64,000 bases of DNA from Parvibaculum sp963975745 (GCF_963975745.1 NZ_CAXBIB010000013.1:46145-110144), one strand, 5' to 3'. Shown: positions 26,988-35,452, counted from the stretch's first letter. Notes: a model not told the origin generated them from the sequence alone. Made by a program: numbers and translations.

Positions 26988-29195
26988 ATGGTACGCGTCC
27001 CGGCCAGAACCTGCCCCAATCTTTCTCGACTATTCGACGATGCAGAGCCGGAACTGTTGTCCGGATTCCTTAAGAGCAAGGCTTTCGAGAGGTTGAGCTG
27101 GCTCGCCACCTACCAGTTCGACCCCGACAATCCGGACGGTCCGACAGTTGCCAGAAATATGCTGCCGCAGGAAAAGAAGGACCGGCTGGGCCCGCTCGAG
27201 GCTGAAGCAGCCCGGATCGTCACAATCGCGAGCGACCGCGGCGAGTACGTCCTCCAAGGTCTCGCCGCTACCACGCTCGAACCCGACCGCGCCAAGGAAC
27301 TTCGAAACCGGCGTGACAAGCTCGCGCGTAGCCTTTGGGCTTTCGCTAACGAGCATGGCTTGTTTGAAGCGGCGGAGAACAGCCTGCACCTGCGTCTCTA
27401 CCGGCGCTATGACAAGCACTACCAGACCTTCATGGCTGAGCCTTCGGTCGACGGGGGCCCGGACGCCGGCAGCGCATTGCTCGAAGAGCTTCTGGTCGAC
27501 CTCAACAAGCGTCTCGATCGCGGCGACGGCTACAGCATCGACAAGTTCGACATCCCCGAGGACGGCGATGAACCGGCGGCGGAGATGTACCTGCTGTTCC
27601 ATCCCGATCCCCCCACGAGCGTTAGGGAGATCGATGACGATGGCAATCGGTCGAGCATCTATTTCCGCCCGCCCGGAGAAGCGATGATCGTCTACACGCC
27701 GTCGACCGGGCGGGTGCATGTCCGCGCCGGCAACCGAAAGCTGAGGCACACAGTCGCCGAACGCTTCATCGAGACCGCTCTCGATCAAACCTATTCCAAC
27801 CAGCCCGTCGACTTTCAGGCCTATGACATTTCGCAGTTCCTGCAGGGGCTCGATCTTGAACTGCCGGACCTCGACGACGTGGTGATCGACCGCGCGCAGG
27901 TGATCCGCGCCGACATAAGCATCGGCAATCTCGCAAACCGACTTTCGCTTTCCACGACGATCGACCAGGACATCTCCGAAATCATCGACAACCAGCCGGG
28001 CCTCCGGGGGATTTTCGAGCAGGCGCTCGCAATCCGCTTTGTTGAGCTCGCGGTCCGGTATTTCCGCGCGGGACGGGATGAGGCGCAAACCCTCAACTTC
28101 ACGCTCACCGACCGCAATACGAGCAGCCTTCTCAGCATCGACGACCCCTTCGAAAGGGTTCTGGGGCATCGGCTGCTTCGACACTGGAAGATCCTCCGTG
28201 AGGGTCGCGCGCCGGGCGATGAGGAGAGCATGGCGGTCATGCCCGCTTTGCTCGCCATCTGGGACATCGGGGTCGACAGGGTCACCGGTGCGTGGCTTCA
28301 AGCTCGTGGTGTCGACCCTGACCTCCTGATCGACCTTGGCTTTCTCGTGCCTGCGGGCTGGGAGGGCGACGATCTGATCGACGATGAACACGAAGTCGGT
28401 CCGGTCGCAGCAGAAGTGGTCGTCCGGGTCGAAAATGGAGATGCTGATGAAGGAGACCATAAGGTGGCCAACCTCAAGGTCACCGAGGGACAGGTGTCGT
28501 CTGCGGGCAGTTCGGATCGCTACAGGGTCTATCGGGTGCGCGACGGCTGGGTCGCGCAACACCTGAAGGCGCGTCTCGAACAAGCGCTCGATGCACCCTC
28601 CATCGAGAAGCTGACCGATCATCTCCTCTACCTCGGAACGCTCGGTGTCGATGGCGGGGATGTTCCGATCTATCTCGCGCGCAGTCTCGACCGGGAGAAG
28701 GTCCGGTCGGCCGTCGATACAGAGCTTCGGGCGCGCAACAACCTCGGTATCGGACTGGTCCTGCAGGCCGGCAACGCTCCCGGGCCGTGTCTGGCAGCCA
28801 ACGTTCTGGCGCCGCTTGTCGATCAGATCGACACCCAGCAAGCCGAGATCTCGTTGGTCGCAGACAAGCTCCGGTCGGTGTTCCGGCGCCATCGGCTACT
28901 GGCCCGCGGCGGCCAGACCGTCGACCTGACGCGCTCGGGAGACAATTTCGCCACCCTCTTCGTTCCGGGAGCGGGCACCATCGACATCAAGGGCGAGAAC
29001 CGCATCGCGATCATCCAGCGGCTGGTCGATGCCCACAAGAACGGCCCAATGCCAATGGCGACCAGAGATCTTGTCAAGGACATCGCCGAAGACCAGTCCC
29101 TGTCGAACATTTTCAAGCGGCCCCTTTGGGACAAGCTGAAGGCCAACTTCCTAAGAAGTCTCGGCCCAAAAGGGCCTTGGGAGATCGCCATCTGA
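26988..29195 (+). CDS. Large protein of unknown function with winged-helix-like C-terminus
   Basis: The 735-aa, mostly acidic, soluble protein has no membrane segment, signal or ATPase motif. N-terminal features include LLSGFLKSKAFERLSWLATY and the conserved-looking PDNPDGPTVARNMLP. The middle (residues ~165-480) is mixed alpha/beta. The last ~60 residues (IAIIQRLVDAHKNGPMPMAT, then KRPLWDKLKANFLRSLGP) look like a winged helix. The ATG has GGAG 6 nt upstream. The position is between recombinase and phage early genes, in the same island as a restriction system, which is typical of defence or anti-defence cargo. The function is unknown to me. A 620-aa frame on the opposite strand is a shadow. 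Confidence 0.75.
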   Translation: MVRVPARTCPNLSRLFDDAEPELLSGFLKSKAFERLSWLATYQFDPDNPDGPTVARNMLPQEKKDRLGPLEAEAARIVTIASDRGEYVLQGLAATTLEPDRAKELRNRRDKLARSLWAFANEHGLFEAAENSLHLRLYRRYDKHYQTFMAEPSVDGGPDAGSALLEELLVDLNKRLDRGDGYSIDKFDIPEDGDEPAAEMYLLFHPDPPTSVREIDDDGNRSSIYFRPPGEAMIVYTPSTGRVHVRAGNRKLRHTVAERFIETALDQTYSNQPVDFQAYDISQFLQGLDLELPDLDDVVIDRAQVIRADISIGNLANRLSLSTTIDQDISEIIDNQPGLRGIFEQALAIRFVELAVRYFRAGRDEAQTLNFTLTDRNTSSLLSIDDPFERVLGHRLLRHWKILREGRAPGDEESMAVMPALLAIWDIGVDRVTGAWLQARGVDPDLLIDLGFLVPAGWEGDDLIDDEHEVGPVAAEVVVRVENGDADEGDHKVANLKVTEGQVSSAGSSDRYRVYRVRDGWVAQHLKARLEQALDAPSIEKLTDHLLYLGTLGVDGGDVPIYLARSLDREKVRSAVDTELRARNNLGIGLVLQAGNAPGPCLAANVLAPLVDQIDTQQAEISLVADKLRSVFRRHRLLARGGQTVDLTRSGDNFATLFVPGAGTIDIKGENRIAIIQRLVDAHKNGPMPMATRDLVKDIAEDQSLSNIFKRPLWDKLKANFLRSLGPKGPWEIAI

Positions 29196-29257
29196 CGGCT
29201 GGCTCCGATCCGGCTCCGATTGGGCGGTCTGACTAGCTCCGATTCCTCCGGCCAATG

Positions 29258-29285
29258 GGAGTGCTCCAAATCAGAGGAGCACTTC
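29258..29285 (+). promoter_or_regulatory. Hairpin that covers the com ribosome-binding site
   Basis: GGAGTGCTCC (29258-29267) pairs with GGAGCACTTC (29276-29285), a 10-bp stem including one G-U pair, across an 8-nt loop. The AGGAG ribosome site of the next gene lies in the 3' arm, 7 nt before its ATG. Folding would block translation. Just upstream, GCTCCGAT occurs three times between 29196 and 29245. Confidence 0.55.
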
Positions 29286-29286
29286 G

Positions 29287-29532
29287 ATGCCGACTCCCTT
29301 CCCCTCGCGCCAGGCAGCCCCGACGAGCTGGTCCGGCGCCGCGAAGACCATACCCACCACCCACAACTCGGAATGGCGCTGCACGCGCTGTGACAAGCTG
29401 CTCGGCGTCTGCCGGGACGGCCGCATGCACCTGCGCTTCGCGCGGGGGCACGAGTATCTCGTGGGCTTTCCGGTTCAGGCCACCTGCCGCGGCTGCGGCA
29501 CGCTGAACAACGCGACCGCACCCGCGCGCTGA
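29287..29532 (+). CDS. com: Com-like zinc-finger regulator
   Basis: The 81-aa protein has a two-CxxC zinc module (C32-TR-C35 and C67-RG-C70) around a basic segment, EWRCTRCDKLLGV to CRGCGTLNN. This matches the phage Mu Com family, whose founder binds mom mRNA and frees its translation start. Com-like genes are frequent in alphaproteobacterial prophages, sometimes near DNA-modification genes. The first ~28 residues are low complexity. Its own ribosome site is in a hairpin. Confidence 0.8.
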   Translation: MPTPFPSRQAAPTSWSGAAKTIPTTHNSEWRCTRCDKLLGVCRDGRMHLRFARGHEYLVGFPVQATCRGCGTLNNATAPAR

Positions 29533-29631
29533 CGCGCGCATTCACCCAACCCCCTGAAATCGCAGAGACGCGCGACGTCCTGACCTGGCCACGAGAAGGC
29601 GCCGGACGCCTGGCCGCAAGGCAGGCGTCCG

Positions 29632-30354
29632 ATGTCCTTCGCGTGGCACGAGATCCGTGATCACCTCATGCATTCTTCTTCCAACCTTCACTTCCAGCGC
29701 AGTTTCGACACCATCTGGTGCGCGCAGGCCGCCCTCGCACCGTTCCGGGATCCGGCGGCCCTGCTGGACGGGCTGCACCGCACGCCCGGCGATCCGGCCC
29801 GGAAGAACGTGATCCTCTCTGCGCTGGTCGGGGCGGCGCAGGGCGACGGGCCCGCGTCCGACTGCGCCCTGACGTTGCTGTTGCTGGCACTCTGGCCCGG
29901 GCTCGACGCCATCCGGCGCCGGTCGATCTGGCGCAGGATCGGCACCGCCGACGAGGTCGCATCCGATGTTCTGGCGCGCACCACCGAGGCTGTCCGCGGC
30001 CTCGACCTCGGGCGTGTCAACTGGATCGCGGCCACAGTGCTGCGGAATGTCGAGCGCGACATGATCCGCATGCGCCGGCGCGACCAGACACGCGAACATC
30101 TCGCCAGCGGCGCCGATCCCGACGAGGTGGCGGACAGCGGCGACAGCGGGATCGGCGCGGCCGGGTACGCACGGCTGAACGGCGCCGTGCGGAAGCTGCT
30201 CGGCGATGACGCCCTGCTGGTGATCCGCGTGGCGATCGAGGGCTTCTCTCAGGCCGAAGTCGCCGTCGAGCTGGGCCTGACCGAGGCCGCTGCCCGCAAG
30301 CGGTACCAGCGCGCGATGCGCCGGCTGCACGACGCCCTCGAGGAAATCCCCTGA
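29632..30354 (+). CDS. Sigma-like transcription factor (ECF-type region 4)
   Basis: The 240-aa protein ends in a region-4-type helix-turn-helix: EGFSQAEVAVELGLTEAAAR followed by KRYQRAMRRLHDAL. A central basic helical segment (NVERDMIRMRRRDQTREHL) could be region 2-like. It probably regulates phage genes as an alternative sigma factor or a sigma-like activator. The ATG at 29632 gives the longest form. ATG 29668 (MHSSSNLHFQ) is an equally plausible start, since neither has a strong ribosome site. Confidence 0.7.
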   Translation: MSFAWHEIRDHLMHSSSNLHFQRSFDTIWCAQAALAPFRDPAALLDGLHRTPGDPARKNVILSALVGAAQGDGPASDCALTLLLLALWPGLDAIRRRSIWRRIGTADEVASDVLARTTEAVRGLDLGRVNWIAATVLRNVERDMIRMRRRDQTREHLASGADPDEVADSGDSGIGAAGYARLNGAVRKLLGDDALLVIRVAIEGFSQAEVAVELGLTEAAARKRYQRAMRRLHDALEEIP

Positions 30355-30359
30355 ACCGA

Positions 30360-30396
30360 TGTCCCGATCCGGTCCCACCGGTGGCTTTTCCCATTC
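30360..30396 (+). repeat. Leader repeat, copy 1
   Basis: This leader contains TGTCCCGATCCGGTC, 6 variable bases, then GTGGCTTTTCCC and ATTC. The same element with the same spacing occurs at 31864. Within it CCGGT-CCC-ACCGG can form a small hairpin before TTTT. It ends about 43 nt before the start codon of the next gene. It may be a phage promoter, a terminator/antiterminator site or an RNA regulatory element. Confidence 0.65.
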
Positions 30397-30438
30397 GAGC
30401 GCCCCGAGCGCCTTCCCTCCAACCGAAAGCAGACACGC

Positions 30439-30633
30439 ATGAACCGCACTGCCGATCTGTCGCTCGAGGATTTCAGGCGTCTTCCGGGGCTCTATCGCCG
30501 CTGGGAGCTGACCGAGGTCTGCGAGCCCAACCGCAACTATCAGATCGAGGACGCCGGCGCCCACGCCGACGGGACGCCGCTCTTGGCGATCTACGTCGCC
30601 GAGCCCGCGCCCGACGTCCGCGAGGCCGCGTGA
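30439..30633 (+). CDS. Small phage protein, unknown function
   Basis: The 64-aa acidic protein contains SLEDFRRLPGLYRRWELTE and NRNYQIEDAGAHADG. No family is recognised. The start lies about 80 nt downstream of leader repeat copy 1, and the TGA overlaps a downstream ATG (TGATG). Confidence 0.65.
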   Translation: MNRTADLSLEDFRRLPGLYRRWELTEVCEPNRNYQIEDAGAHADGTPLLAIYVAEPAPDVREAA

Positions 30634-30671
30634 TGCGCCTCCTCGATAACCTCATCCCACGGAGAACCGCC

Positions 30672-30968
30672 ATGCCGGACCAGCCGGACGAACTCACCCG
30701 TCTTCGCAAGGCGAGCTACGCCCTCGAAGACCTCCCCGAAACCATCGCATTCCCGCAGCGCGCCGGTGACGAGCCGCGCGAGCCGCTGCCGGTCGTCGAG
30801 GCGACCGTCGACGAGATCGCCTTCGCGATCGTGGAGGCGGAGCGTGAGAGCACGGCCGCCTACCGCCGCGCCGACGCGCTGAAGCGGCTCTACAAGCTCG
30901 CCCGCGAGGCGGGGTGCATCGGCGCAGATCGCGCCGCCACGGCGGTGATGAAGAAGGAGGGCCAGTGA
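30672..30968 (+). CDS. Small phage protein, unknown function
   Basis: The 98-aa acidic, largely helical protein has DELTRLRKASYALEDLPE and a helical middle (VEATVDEIAFAIVEAERES, then YRRADALKRLYKLAREAG). The ATG at 30672 is preferred over the ATG at 30633, because GGAG lies 7 nt upstream of it. The stop overlaps the next ATG (TGATG). Confidence 0.65.
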   Translation: MPDQPDELTRLRKASYALEDLPETIAFPQRAGDEPREPLPVVEATVDEIAFAIVEAERESTAAYRRADALKRLYKLAREAGCIGADRAATAVMKKEGQ

Positions 30969-31843
30969 TGGCCCTTCCCATCATCGGCGCCGATGAGCGG
31001 CTCGCGCAGCGCAAGGGCATCAAGGGCGTCATCTTCGGCCGGTCCGGCATCGGCAAGACCAGCCTGCTCTGGACGCTGAACGCCTCGACCACGCTCTTCC
31101 TCGACCTCGAGGCTGGGGATCTGGCCGTCGAGGGCCTGGAGATCGACACGCTCCGGCCGCGCACTTGGAAGGAATGCCGCGACTTCGCGGTGTTCATCGG
31201 CGGGCCGAACCCGGCGCTGCGCGAAGACCAGCCCTACAGCCAGGCGCATTTCGACGAGGTCTGCGGGCGCTACGGCGATCCCACGGTGATCGGGAAGTAC
31301 GAGACCGTCTTCATCGACTCGATCACCGTTGCCGGGCGGCTCTGCTTCCAGTGGTGCCGTGGGCAGCCCGAGGCGTTCTCCGAGAAGACCGGCAAGCCCG
31401 ACATCCGTGGCGCCTACGGTCTGCACGGCCGCGAGATGATCGGCTGGCTGACCCATCTGCAGCACACGCGCGGCAAGCATGTCTGGTTCGTGGGCATCCT
31501 CGACGAGCGGCTCGACGACTTCAACCGCAAGGTCTTCCAGCCGCAGATCGACGGCTCGAAGACCGGGCTCGAACTGCCGGGAATTGTGGATCAGGTCATC
31601 ACCATGGCCGACATCCCGGACCCCGGCGGCCAGCCGCAGCGCGCCTTCGTCTGCCAGACGCTGAACCCCTGGGGCTTTCCGGCCAAGGACCGCTCGGGCC
31701 GCCTCGACAGGGTCGAGGCCCCGCATCTCGGCCGGCTGATGGAGAAGATCCAGCGCCCCGCGGCGCCAGTCTCCGAACGCCTGACCTGGCCGCCGGTGAC
31801 CGCGGCCGATCCCGCCGCCGCGCAGGAGCCCGGCCATGGCTGA
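30968..31843 (+). CDS. Phage RecA-like ATPase (AAA_24/Sak4-like)
   Basis: The 291-aa ATPase has Walker A GRSGIGKTS at about residues 24-32, FLDLEAGDLAV, Walker B TVFIDSITVAGR, and HVWFVGILDERLDD. The architecture fits the phage AAA_24/Sak4-type RecA-like ATPases used in single-strand annealing recombination. It sits beside a putative ssDNA-binding partner and helicase, as in other phage recombination clusters. The exact family is an inference. Confidence 0.75.
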   Translation: MALPIIGADERLAQRKGIKGVIFGRSGIGKTSLLWTLNASTTLFLDLEAGDLAVEGLEIDTLRPRTWKECRDFAVFIGGPNPALREDQPYSQAHFDEVCGRYGDPTVIGKYETVFIDSITVAGRLCFQWCRGQPEAFSEKTGKPDIRGAYGLHGREMIGWLTHLQHTRGKHVWFVGILDERLDDFNRKVFQPQIDGSKTGLELPGIVDQVITMADIPDPGGQPQRAFVCQTLNPWGFPAKDRSGRLDRVEAPHLGRLMEKIQRPAAPVSERLTWPPVTAADPAAAQEPGHG

Positions 31844-31863
31844 GCGCCTCTCGCCATGCTCGG

Positions 31864-31899
31864 TGTCCCGATCCGGTCGCCGGGGTGGCTTTTCCCTTC
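31864..31899 (+). repeat. Leader repeat, copy 2
   Basis: This is the second copy of TGTCCCGATCCGGTC-N6-GTGGCTTTTCCC followed by TTC. It begins 81 nt before the next start codon, against 79 nt for copy 1. The six variable bases keep a CCGG-TCG-CCGG hairpin potential, suggesting the structure matters. Both leaders end in CCTCCAAC[C/T]GAAAG near the ribosome site. Confidence 0.65.
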
Positions 31900-31944
31900 T
31901 GACGCCGATGCGCGTCCCATCCTCCAACTGAAAGGAGCCGCGCA

Positions 31945-32568
31945 ATGTCCGGACCCTGGAACGACTTCAACTCCGCCCAATCCAACACCAACGTCATCCC
32001 GAAGGGCACGCTCGCCAAGGTGCGCTTGACGCTCCGTCCCGGCGGCTTCGATGACTCCTCGCAGGGCTGGACCGGCGGTTGGGCGCGCCGCGCCGCCACC
32101 GGGGCCGTCTATCTCGACGCCGAATACACGGTGCTCGAAGGCCCCTATGCCCGGCGCAAGGTCTGGTCGCTGATCGGCCTCTACAGCCCCAAGGGCCCGG
32201 ACTGGGCCAACATGGGGCGCGGCCTGATCCGCGGCATCCTCAACTCGGCGCGCGGCGTGTCGGACAAGGACAACTCGCCCGAGGCGCAGGCCCGCCGCCG
32301 CATCAACGGCTTCGGCGATCTCGACGGCGTCGAGTTCATCGCCCGTATCGACATCGGCACCGACACCAACGGCGAGGACAAGAACGAGATCCGCGCCGCG
32401 GTCACCCCCGATCATCGCGATTACGCCGCGCTGATGGGCGCGATCGCGCCGCAGGTCTCCGCCGCCCCGGCGCAGGGCAACGCCGCGCAGCAGCCCACCA
32501 CGGCCACCCAGCCCAGCCAGCCCGCGTCCGCCCCCGGCAACGCCGGTCGGCCGAGCTGGGCGCAGTAA
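31945..32568 (+). CDS. Putative phage ssDNA-binding protein (DUF669-like)
   Basis: The 207-aa protein contains an N-terminal domain of ~150 residues: WNDFNSAQSNTNVIPKGTLA, EYTVLEGPYARRKVWSLIGL, IRGILNSARGV, and GVEFIARIDIGTD. An Ala/Gln/Pro-rich flexible tail follows. The pattern resembles DUF669-type proteins found with RecA-like phage ATPases and thought to act as single-strand binding proteins. The role is inferred from the neighbour and the disordered tail. The ribosome site is GAAAGGAG. Confidence 0.6.
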   Translation: MSGPWNDFNSAQSNTNVIPKGTLAKVRLTLRPGGFDDSSQGWTGGWARRAATGAVYLDAEYTVLEGPYARRKVWSLIGLYSPKGPDWANMGRGLIRGILNSARGVSDKDNSPEAQARRRINGFGDLDGVEFIARIDIGTDTNGEDKNEIRAAVTPDHRDYAALMGAIAPQVSAAPAQGNAAQQPTTATQPSQPASAPGNAGRPSWAQ

Positions 32569-32582
32569 GGGGGAGACCGGCG

Positions 32583-34271
32583 ATGCGCCTGCGCCCCCGC
32601 CAGAAGACCTTCGTCGAGCGCAGCGTGGCTGCGCTCGCTTCCCGCGGCAACACGCTGGGCGTGGCGCCCACCGGCGCGGGCAAGACCATCATGCTCTCGG
32701 CGGTCACCGGCGAGATGATAGGCGACGGCGCGAAGGCCTGCGTGCTCGCCCATCGCGACGAGCTGACGGCGCAGAACCGCGCCAAGTTCCAGCGCGTGGT
32801 GCCGGGCGTCGCCACCTCAGTCATCGACGCCACGGAGAAATCCTGGGGCGGCCAGGTCGCCTTCGCCATGGTGCCGACGCTGGCGCGGGCTTCGAACCTC
32901 GCCGACATGCCGCGCCTCGACCTTCTCGTTGTCGATGAGGCGCACCACGCAGTCGCCGACAGCTATCGCCGCATCATCGACCGGGTGCGCGAGGCCAATC
33001 CCGACGCACGGATCTTCGGGGTCACTGCGACGCCGAACCGGGGCGACAGGAAGGGCCTGCGCGAGGTCTTCGACAATGTCGCCGACCAGGTGCGTCTGGG
33101 CGAACTGATCGCTTCCGGCCACCTCGTGCCGCCACGCACCTTCGTCATCGACGTGGGCGTGCAGGACGAGCTGCGCTCGGTCCGCAAGACCATGTCGGAT
33201 TTCGACATGGCGGAGGTGGCGGGCATCATGGACCGCGCCCCCGTCACCGACGAGGTGATCCGCCACTGGAAGGAGAAAGCGGGCGACCGGCAGACCGTGG
33301 TGTTCTGCTCCACCGTCGCGCATGCCGAGCATGTCACCGACGCCTTCAGGGCGGCGGGCGTTTCCGCCGCGCTGATCCATGGCGATCTAGCGGCCGAGAC
33401 CCGCAAGGCGATCCTTGCCGACTACGCGGCGGGCAGCATCCGCGTCGTCGTCAACGTGGCGGTGCTGACCGAGGGCTGGGACCATCCGCCCACCTCCTGC
33501 GTCGTGCTGCTGCGCCCCAGTTCCTACAAGTCCACCATGATCCAGATGGTCGGGCGCGGCCTGCGCACCATCGACCCCGAGGAACACCCCGGCATCGTCA
33601 AGACCGACTGCATCGTGCTGGACTTCGGGACGTCGAGCCTGATCCACGGCACGCTGGAACAGGATGTCGATCTCGACGGCAAGACCGAAACCGGCGAAGC
33701 GCCGACGAAGACCTGTCCTGCCTGCGAGGCAGAGATCCCGCTTGCCGCCACCGAATGCCCGCTCTGCGGCGAGGCGTTCCCGCGGGAGGACGAAGAGGCC
33801 GGTGAAGGCGGCGGTGCCGCGCCGCTCTCGGGCTTCATGATGACCGAGATCGACCTGCTGAAGCGGTCCAGCTTCGCGTGGGTCGACCTCTACGGCACGG
33901 ACGACGCGCTGATGGCCACGGGCTTCGCGGCCTGGGGCGGCATCTTCTGGCTGGACGGGGTCTGGTACGCCATCGGCGGCGCGAAGGGCGAACGCCCCCA
34001 CTTGCTGGGTGTCGGCGAGCGCACCGTCTGCCTCGCGCAGGCCGACGACTGGCTGAACACCCACGAAACCGACGAAAGCGCCTTCAAGACCCGCTCCTGG
34101 CTGCGCCAGCCGCCGACCGAGAAGCAGCTCCAGTACCTGCCGCCCGAGTGCCGCCATGACTTCGGCCTGACGCGCTACCGCGCCTCCGCGCTGATGACCT
34201 TTGGCTTCAACAAGCGCGCCATCCGGCAGCTGATCGACACGGCGGCCTCTCCCGAACGGAGGGCGGCATGA
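32583..34271 (+). CDS. Superfamily 2 DEAH-type helicase with zinc finger
   Basis: The 562-aa helicase has Walker A PTGAGKT, VVDEAHHAV, FGVTATPNR, VVFCSTVAHAEHV, and QMVGRGLRTID. After residue 370 comes a four-Cys motif (CPACEAEIP...CPLCGEAF) and a C-terminal domain ending FGFNKRAIRQLIDTA. It is related to UvrB/RecG-like DNA translocases of phage recombination clusters. The ATG at 32583 follows GGGGGAGA. The open frame upstream of it is noise. Confidence 0.92.
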   Translation: MRLRPRQKTFVERSVAALASRGNTLGVAPTGAGKTIMLSAVTGEMIGDGAKACVLAHRDELTAQNRAKFQRVVPGVATSVIDATEKSWGGQVAFAMVPTLARASNLADMPRLDLLVVDEAHHAVADSYRRIIDRVREANPDARIFGVTATPNRGDRKGLREVFDNVADQVRLGELIASGHLVPPRTFVIDVGVQDELRSVRKTMSDFDMAEVAGIMDRAPVTDEVIRHWKEKAGDRQTVVFCSTVAHAEHVTDAFRAAGVSAALIHGDLAAETRKAILADYAAGSIRVVVNVAVLTEGWDHPPTSCVVLLRPSSYKSTMIQMVGRGLRTIDPEEHPGIVKTDCIVLDFGTSSLIHGTLEQDVDLDGKTETGEAPTKTCPACEAEIPLAATECPLCGEAFPREDEEAGEGGGAAPLSGFMMTEIDLLKRSSFAWVDLYGTDDALMATGFAAWGGIFWLDGVWYAIGGAKGERPHLLGVGERTVCLAQADDWLNTHETDESAFKTRSWLRQPPTEKQLQYLPPECRHDFGLTRYRASALMTFGFNKRAIRQLIDTAASPERRAA

Positions 34272-34274
34272 CCC

Positions 34275-34685
34275 ATGCTCACATCCACCCCCATCACCGC
34301 CGAGGACCGGCGGCGGCTCTGGCATCCGCGTGGGACGCTCTGTGCCGTCTGCCGGCAACCCACCCGTGGTTTTGGCTGGTTCGATCCGCACCGGTCGAAG
34401 CAGCCCCGGCCTTCGGTCTGGTTCTGCTCGATGCCCTGCCAGTCCTTCTGGACGCGCTTGGCGCGGGAGCGTTTCGCCATGGTTGACCTGACCGAGGAGG
34501 AGCGCGCCGCGATCACCGCCACCATGAAGCGCGTGGCGCTGCTGATGGACGAGATCGGCTGGGCCACCCCGCTTGCCGAACTCACCGAGGCTCAGGTGCG
34601 CGCGCTGATCGAGGAAGCCGTCGAGGGCTTCCGCGAGGCCATGTCCGACATCGCCCGGGCGCAGACGCCGGAGGTGCCGTTTTGA
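34275..34685 (+). CDS. DUF6511-like small zinc protein
   Basis: The 136-aa protein begins with a Cys motif (LCAVCRQPTRGFGW...CSMPCQSFW) that looks like a treble-clef zinc finger. A helical acidic half with VDLTEEERAAITATMKRVAL follows. It is similar to DUF6511-type phage proteins. The ATG at 34275 lies 3 bp after the helicase stop; a nearby ATG at 34268 is in another, unused frame. Its stop overlaps the next start. Confidence 0.7.
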   Translation: MLTSTPITAEDRRRLWHPRGTLCAVCRQPTRGFGWFDPHRSKQPRPSVWFCSMPCQSFWTRLARERFAMVDLTEEERAAITATMKRVALLMDEIGWATPLAELTEAQVRALIEEAVEGFREAMSDIARAQTPEVPF

Positions 34686-35452
34686 CCCTCGATTACAATC
34701 ATCGCCCCAGCTTCGCGGAGCAGGTCAACGCCGCCGTCGACCGGGCGCTCACCGCCGATCAGGCGACGCGGCCGCCCCGCGACTACCTCGGCGGCTCGCG
34801 CCTCGGTCATGCCTGCGAGCGCGCCCTTCAGTTCGAGTTCACGGCGACGCCGAAGGACGAGGGCCAGGACTTCTCTGGCCAGTCACTGCGCATCTTCGCC
34901 ATCGGCCACGCGCTCGAGGATCTGGCCGTCGCCTGGCTGCGCGGCGCGGGCTTCGACCTCTACACGCGCAAGGGCAACCGGCCAGGTGGCGGCCAGTTCG
35001 GGTTCTCTGTCGCGGGCGGGCGCATTCGCGGTCATGTCGACGGCATCGTCACCGCCGGGCCCGAGGACTTCGGTCTGGCCGTTCCCGCGCTCTGGGAATG
35101 CAAGACGATGAATGCGAAGAACTGGCGCGCCTGCGTCAAGGACGGTGTGACCAAATCGAAGCCGGTCTATGCCGCCCAGATCGCGGTCTATCAGGCCTAC
35201 ATGGAAACCAGCGTGCCCGGTATCAGCGCCGCGCCCGCGCTCTTCACTGCGATCAACAAGGACACGGCCGAGATGCACCATGAGCTGGTGCCCTTCGACG
35301 CCGATCTCGCGCAGCGCATGTCCGACCGGGGCGTGCGGATCCTGCAGGCGACCGATGCGGGCGAGCTTCTGCCACGCGTCGCCACCACGCCCGAATTCTT
35401 CGAATGCCGCTTCTGCCCGTGGTTCGAGCGCTGCTGGAGGCTTCCGGCATGA
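34682..35452 (+). CDS. PD-(D/E)XK nuclease, Cas4/RecB-like
   Basis: The 256-aa nuclease starts at TTG (34682), overlapping the previous stop as TTGA. Motifs are GSRLGHACERALQFEF, GHVDGIV, WECKTMNAKNW (catalytic core), KPVYAAQIAVYQAYM, and a C-terminal Fe-S-like cluster CRFCPWFERCW with an upstream Cys in the N-terminal motif. This layout matches Cas4-like 5'-3' exonucleases used in phage recombination. The lack of any ATG near the overlap supports the TTG start. Confidence 0.85.
   Translation: MTLDYNHRPSFAEQVNAAVDRALTADQATRPPRDYLGGSRLGHACERALQFEFTATPKDEGQDFSGQSLRIFAIGHALEDLAVAWLRGAGFDLYTRKGNRPGGGQFGFSVAGGRIRGHVDGIVTAGPEDFGLAVPALWECKTMNAKNWRACVKDGVTKSKPVYAAQIAVYQAYMETSVPGISAAPALFTAINKDTAEMHHELVPFDADLAQRMSDRGVRILQATDAGELLPRVATTPEFFECRFCPWFERCWRLPA

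Noticed and set aside
27030..28892. 620-aa frame on the minus strand opposite the 735-aa gene
   Set aside because: It has no ribosome site and an antisense-like composition (Asp/Arg/Val-rich without domain patterns). The plus-strand frame has a good start signal and a winged-helix-like end.
34268..34486. 72-aa frame starting at the helicase stop overlap (ATGA)
   Set aside because: The neighbouring frame from 34275 has zinc-motif and coupled-stop evidence; this one is out of phase with it.
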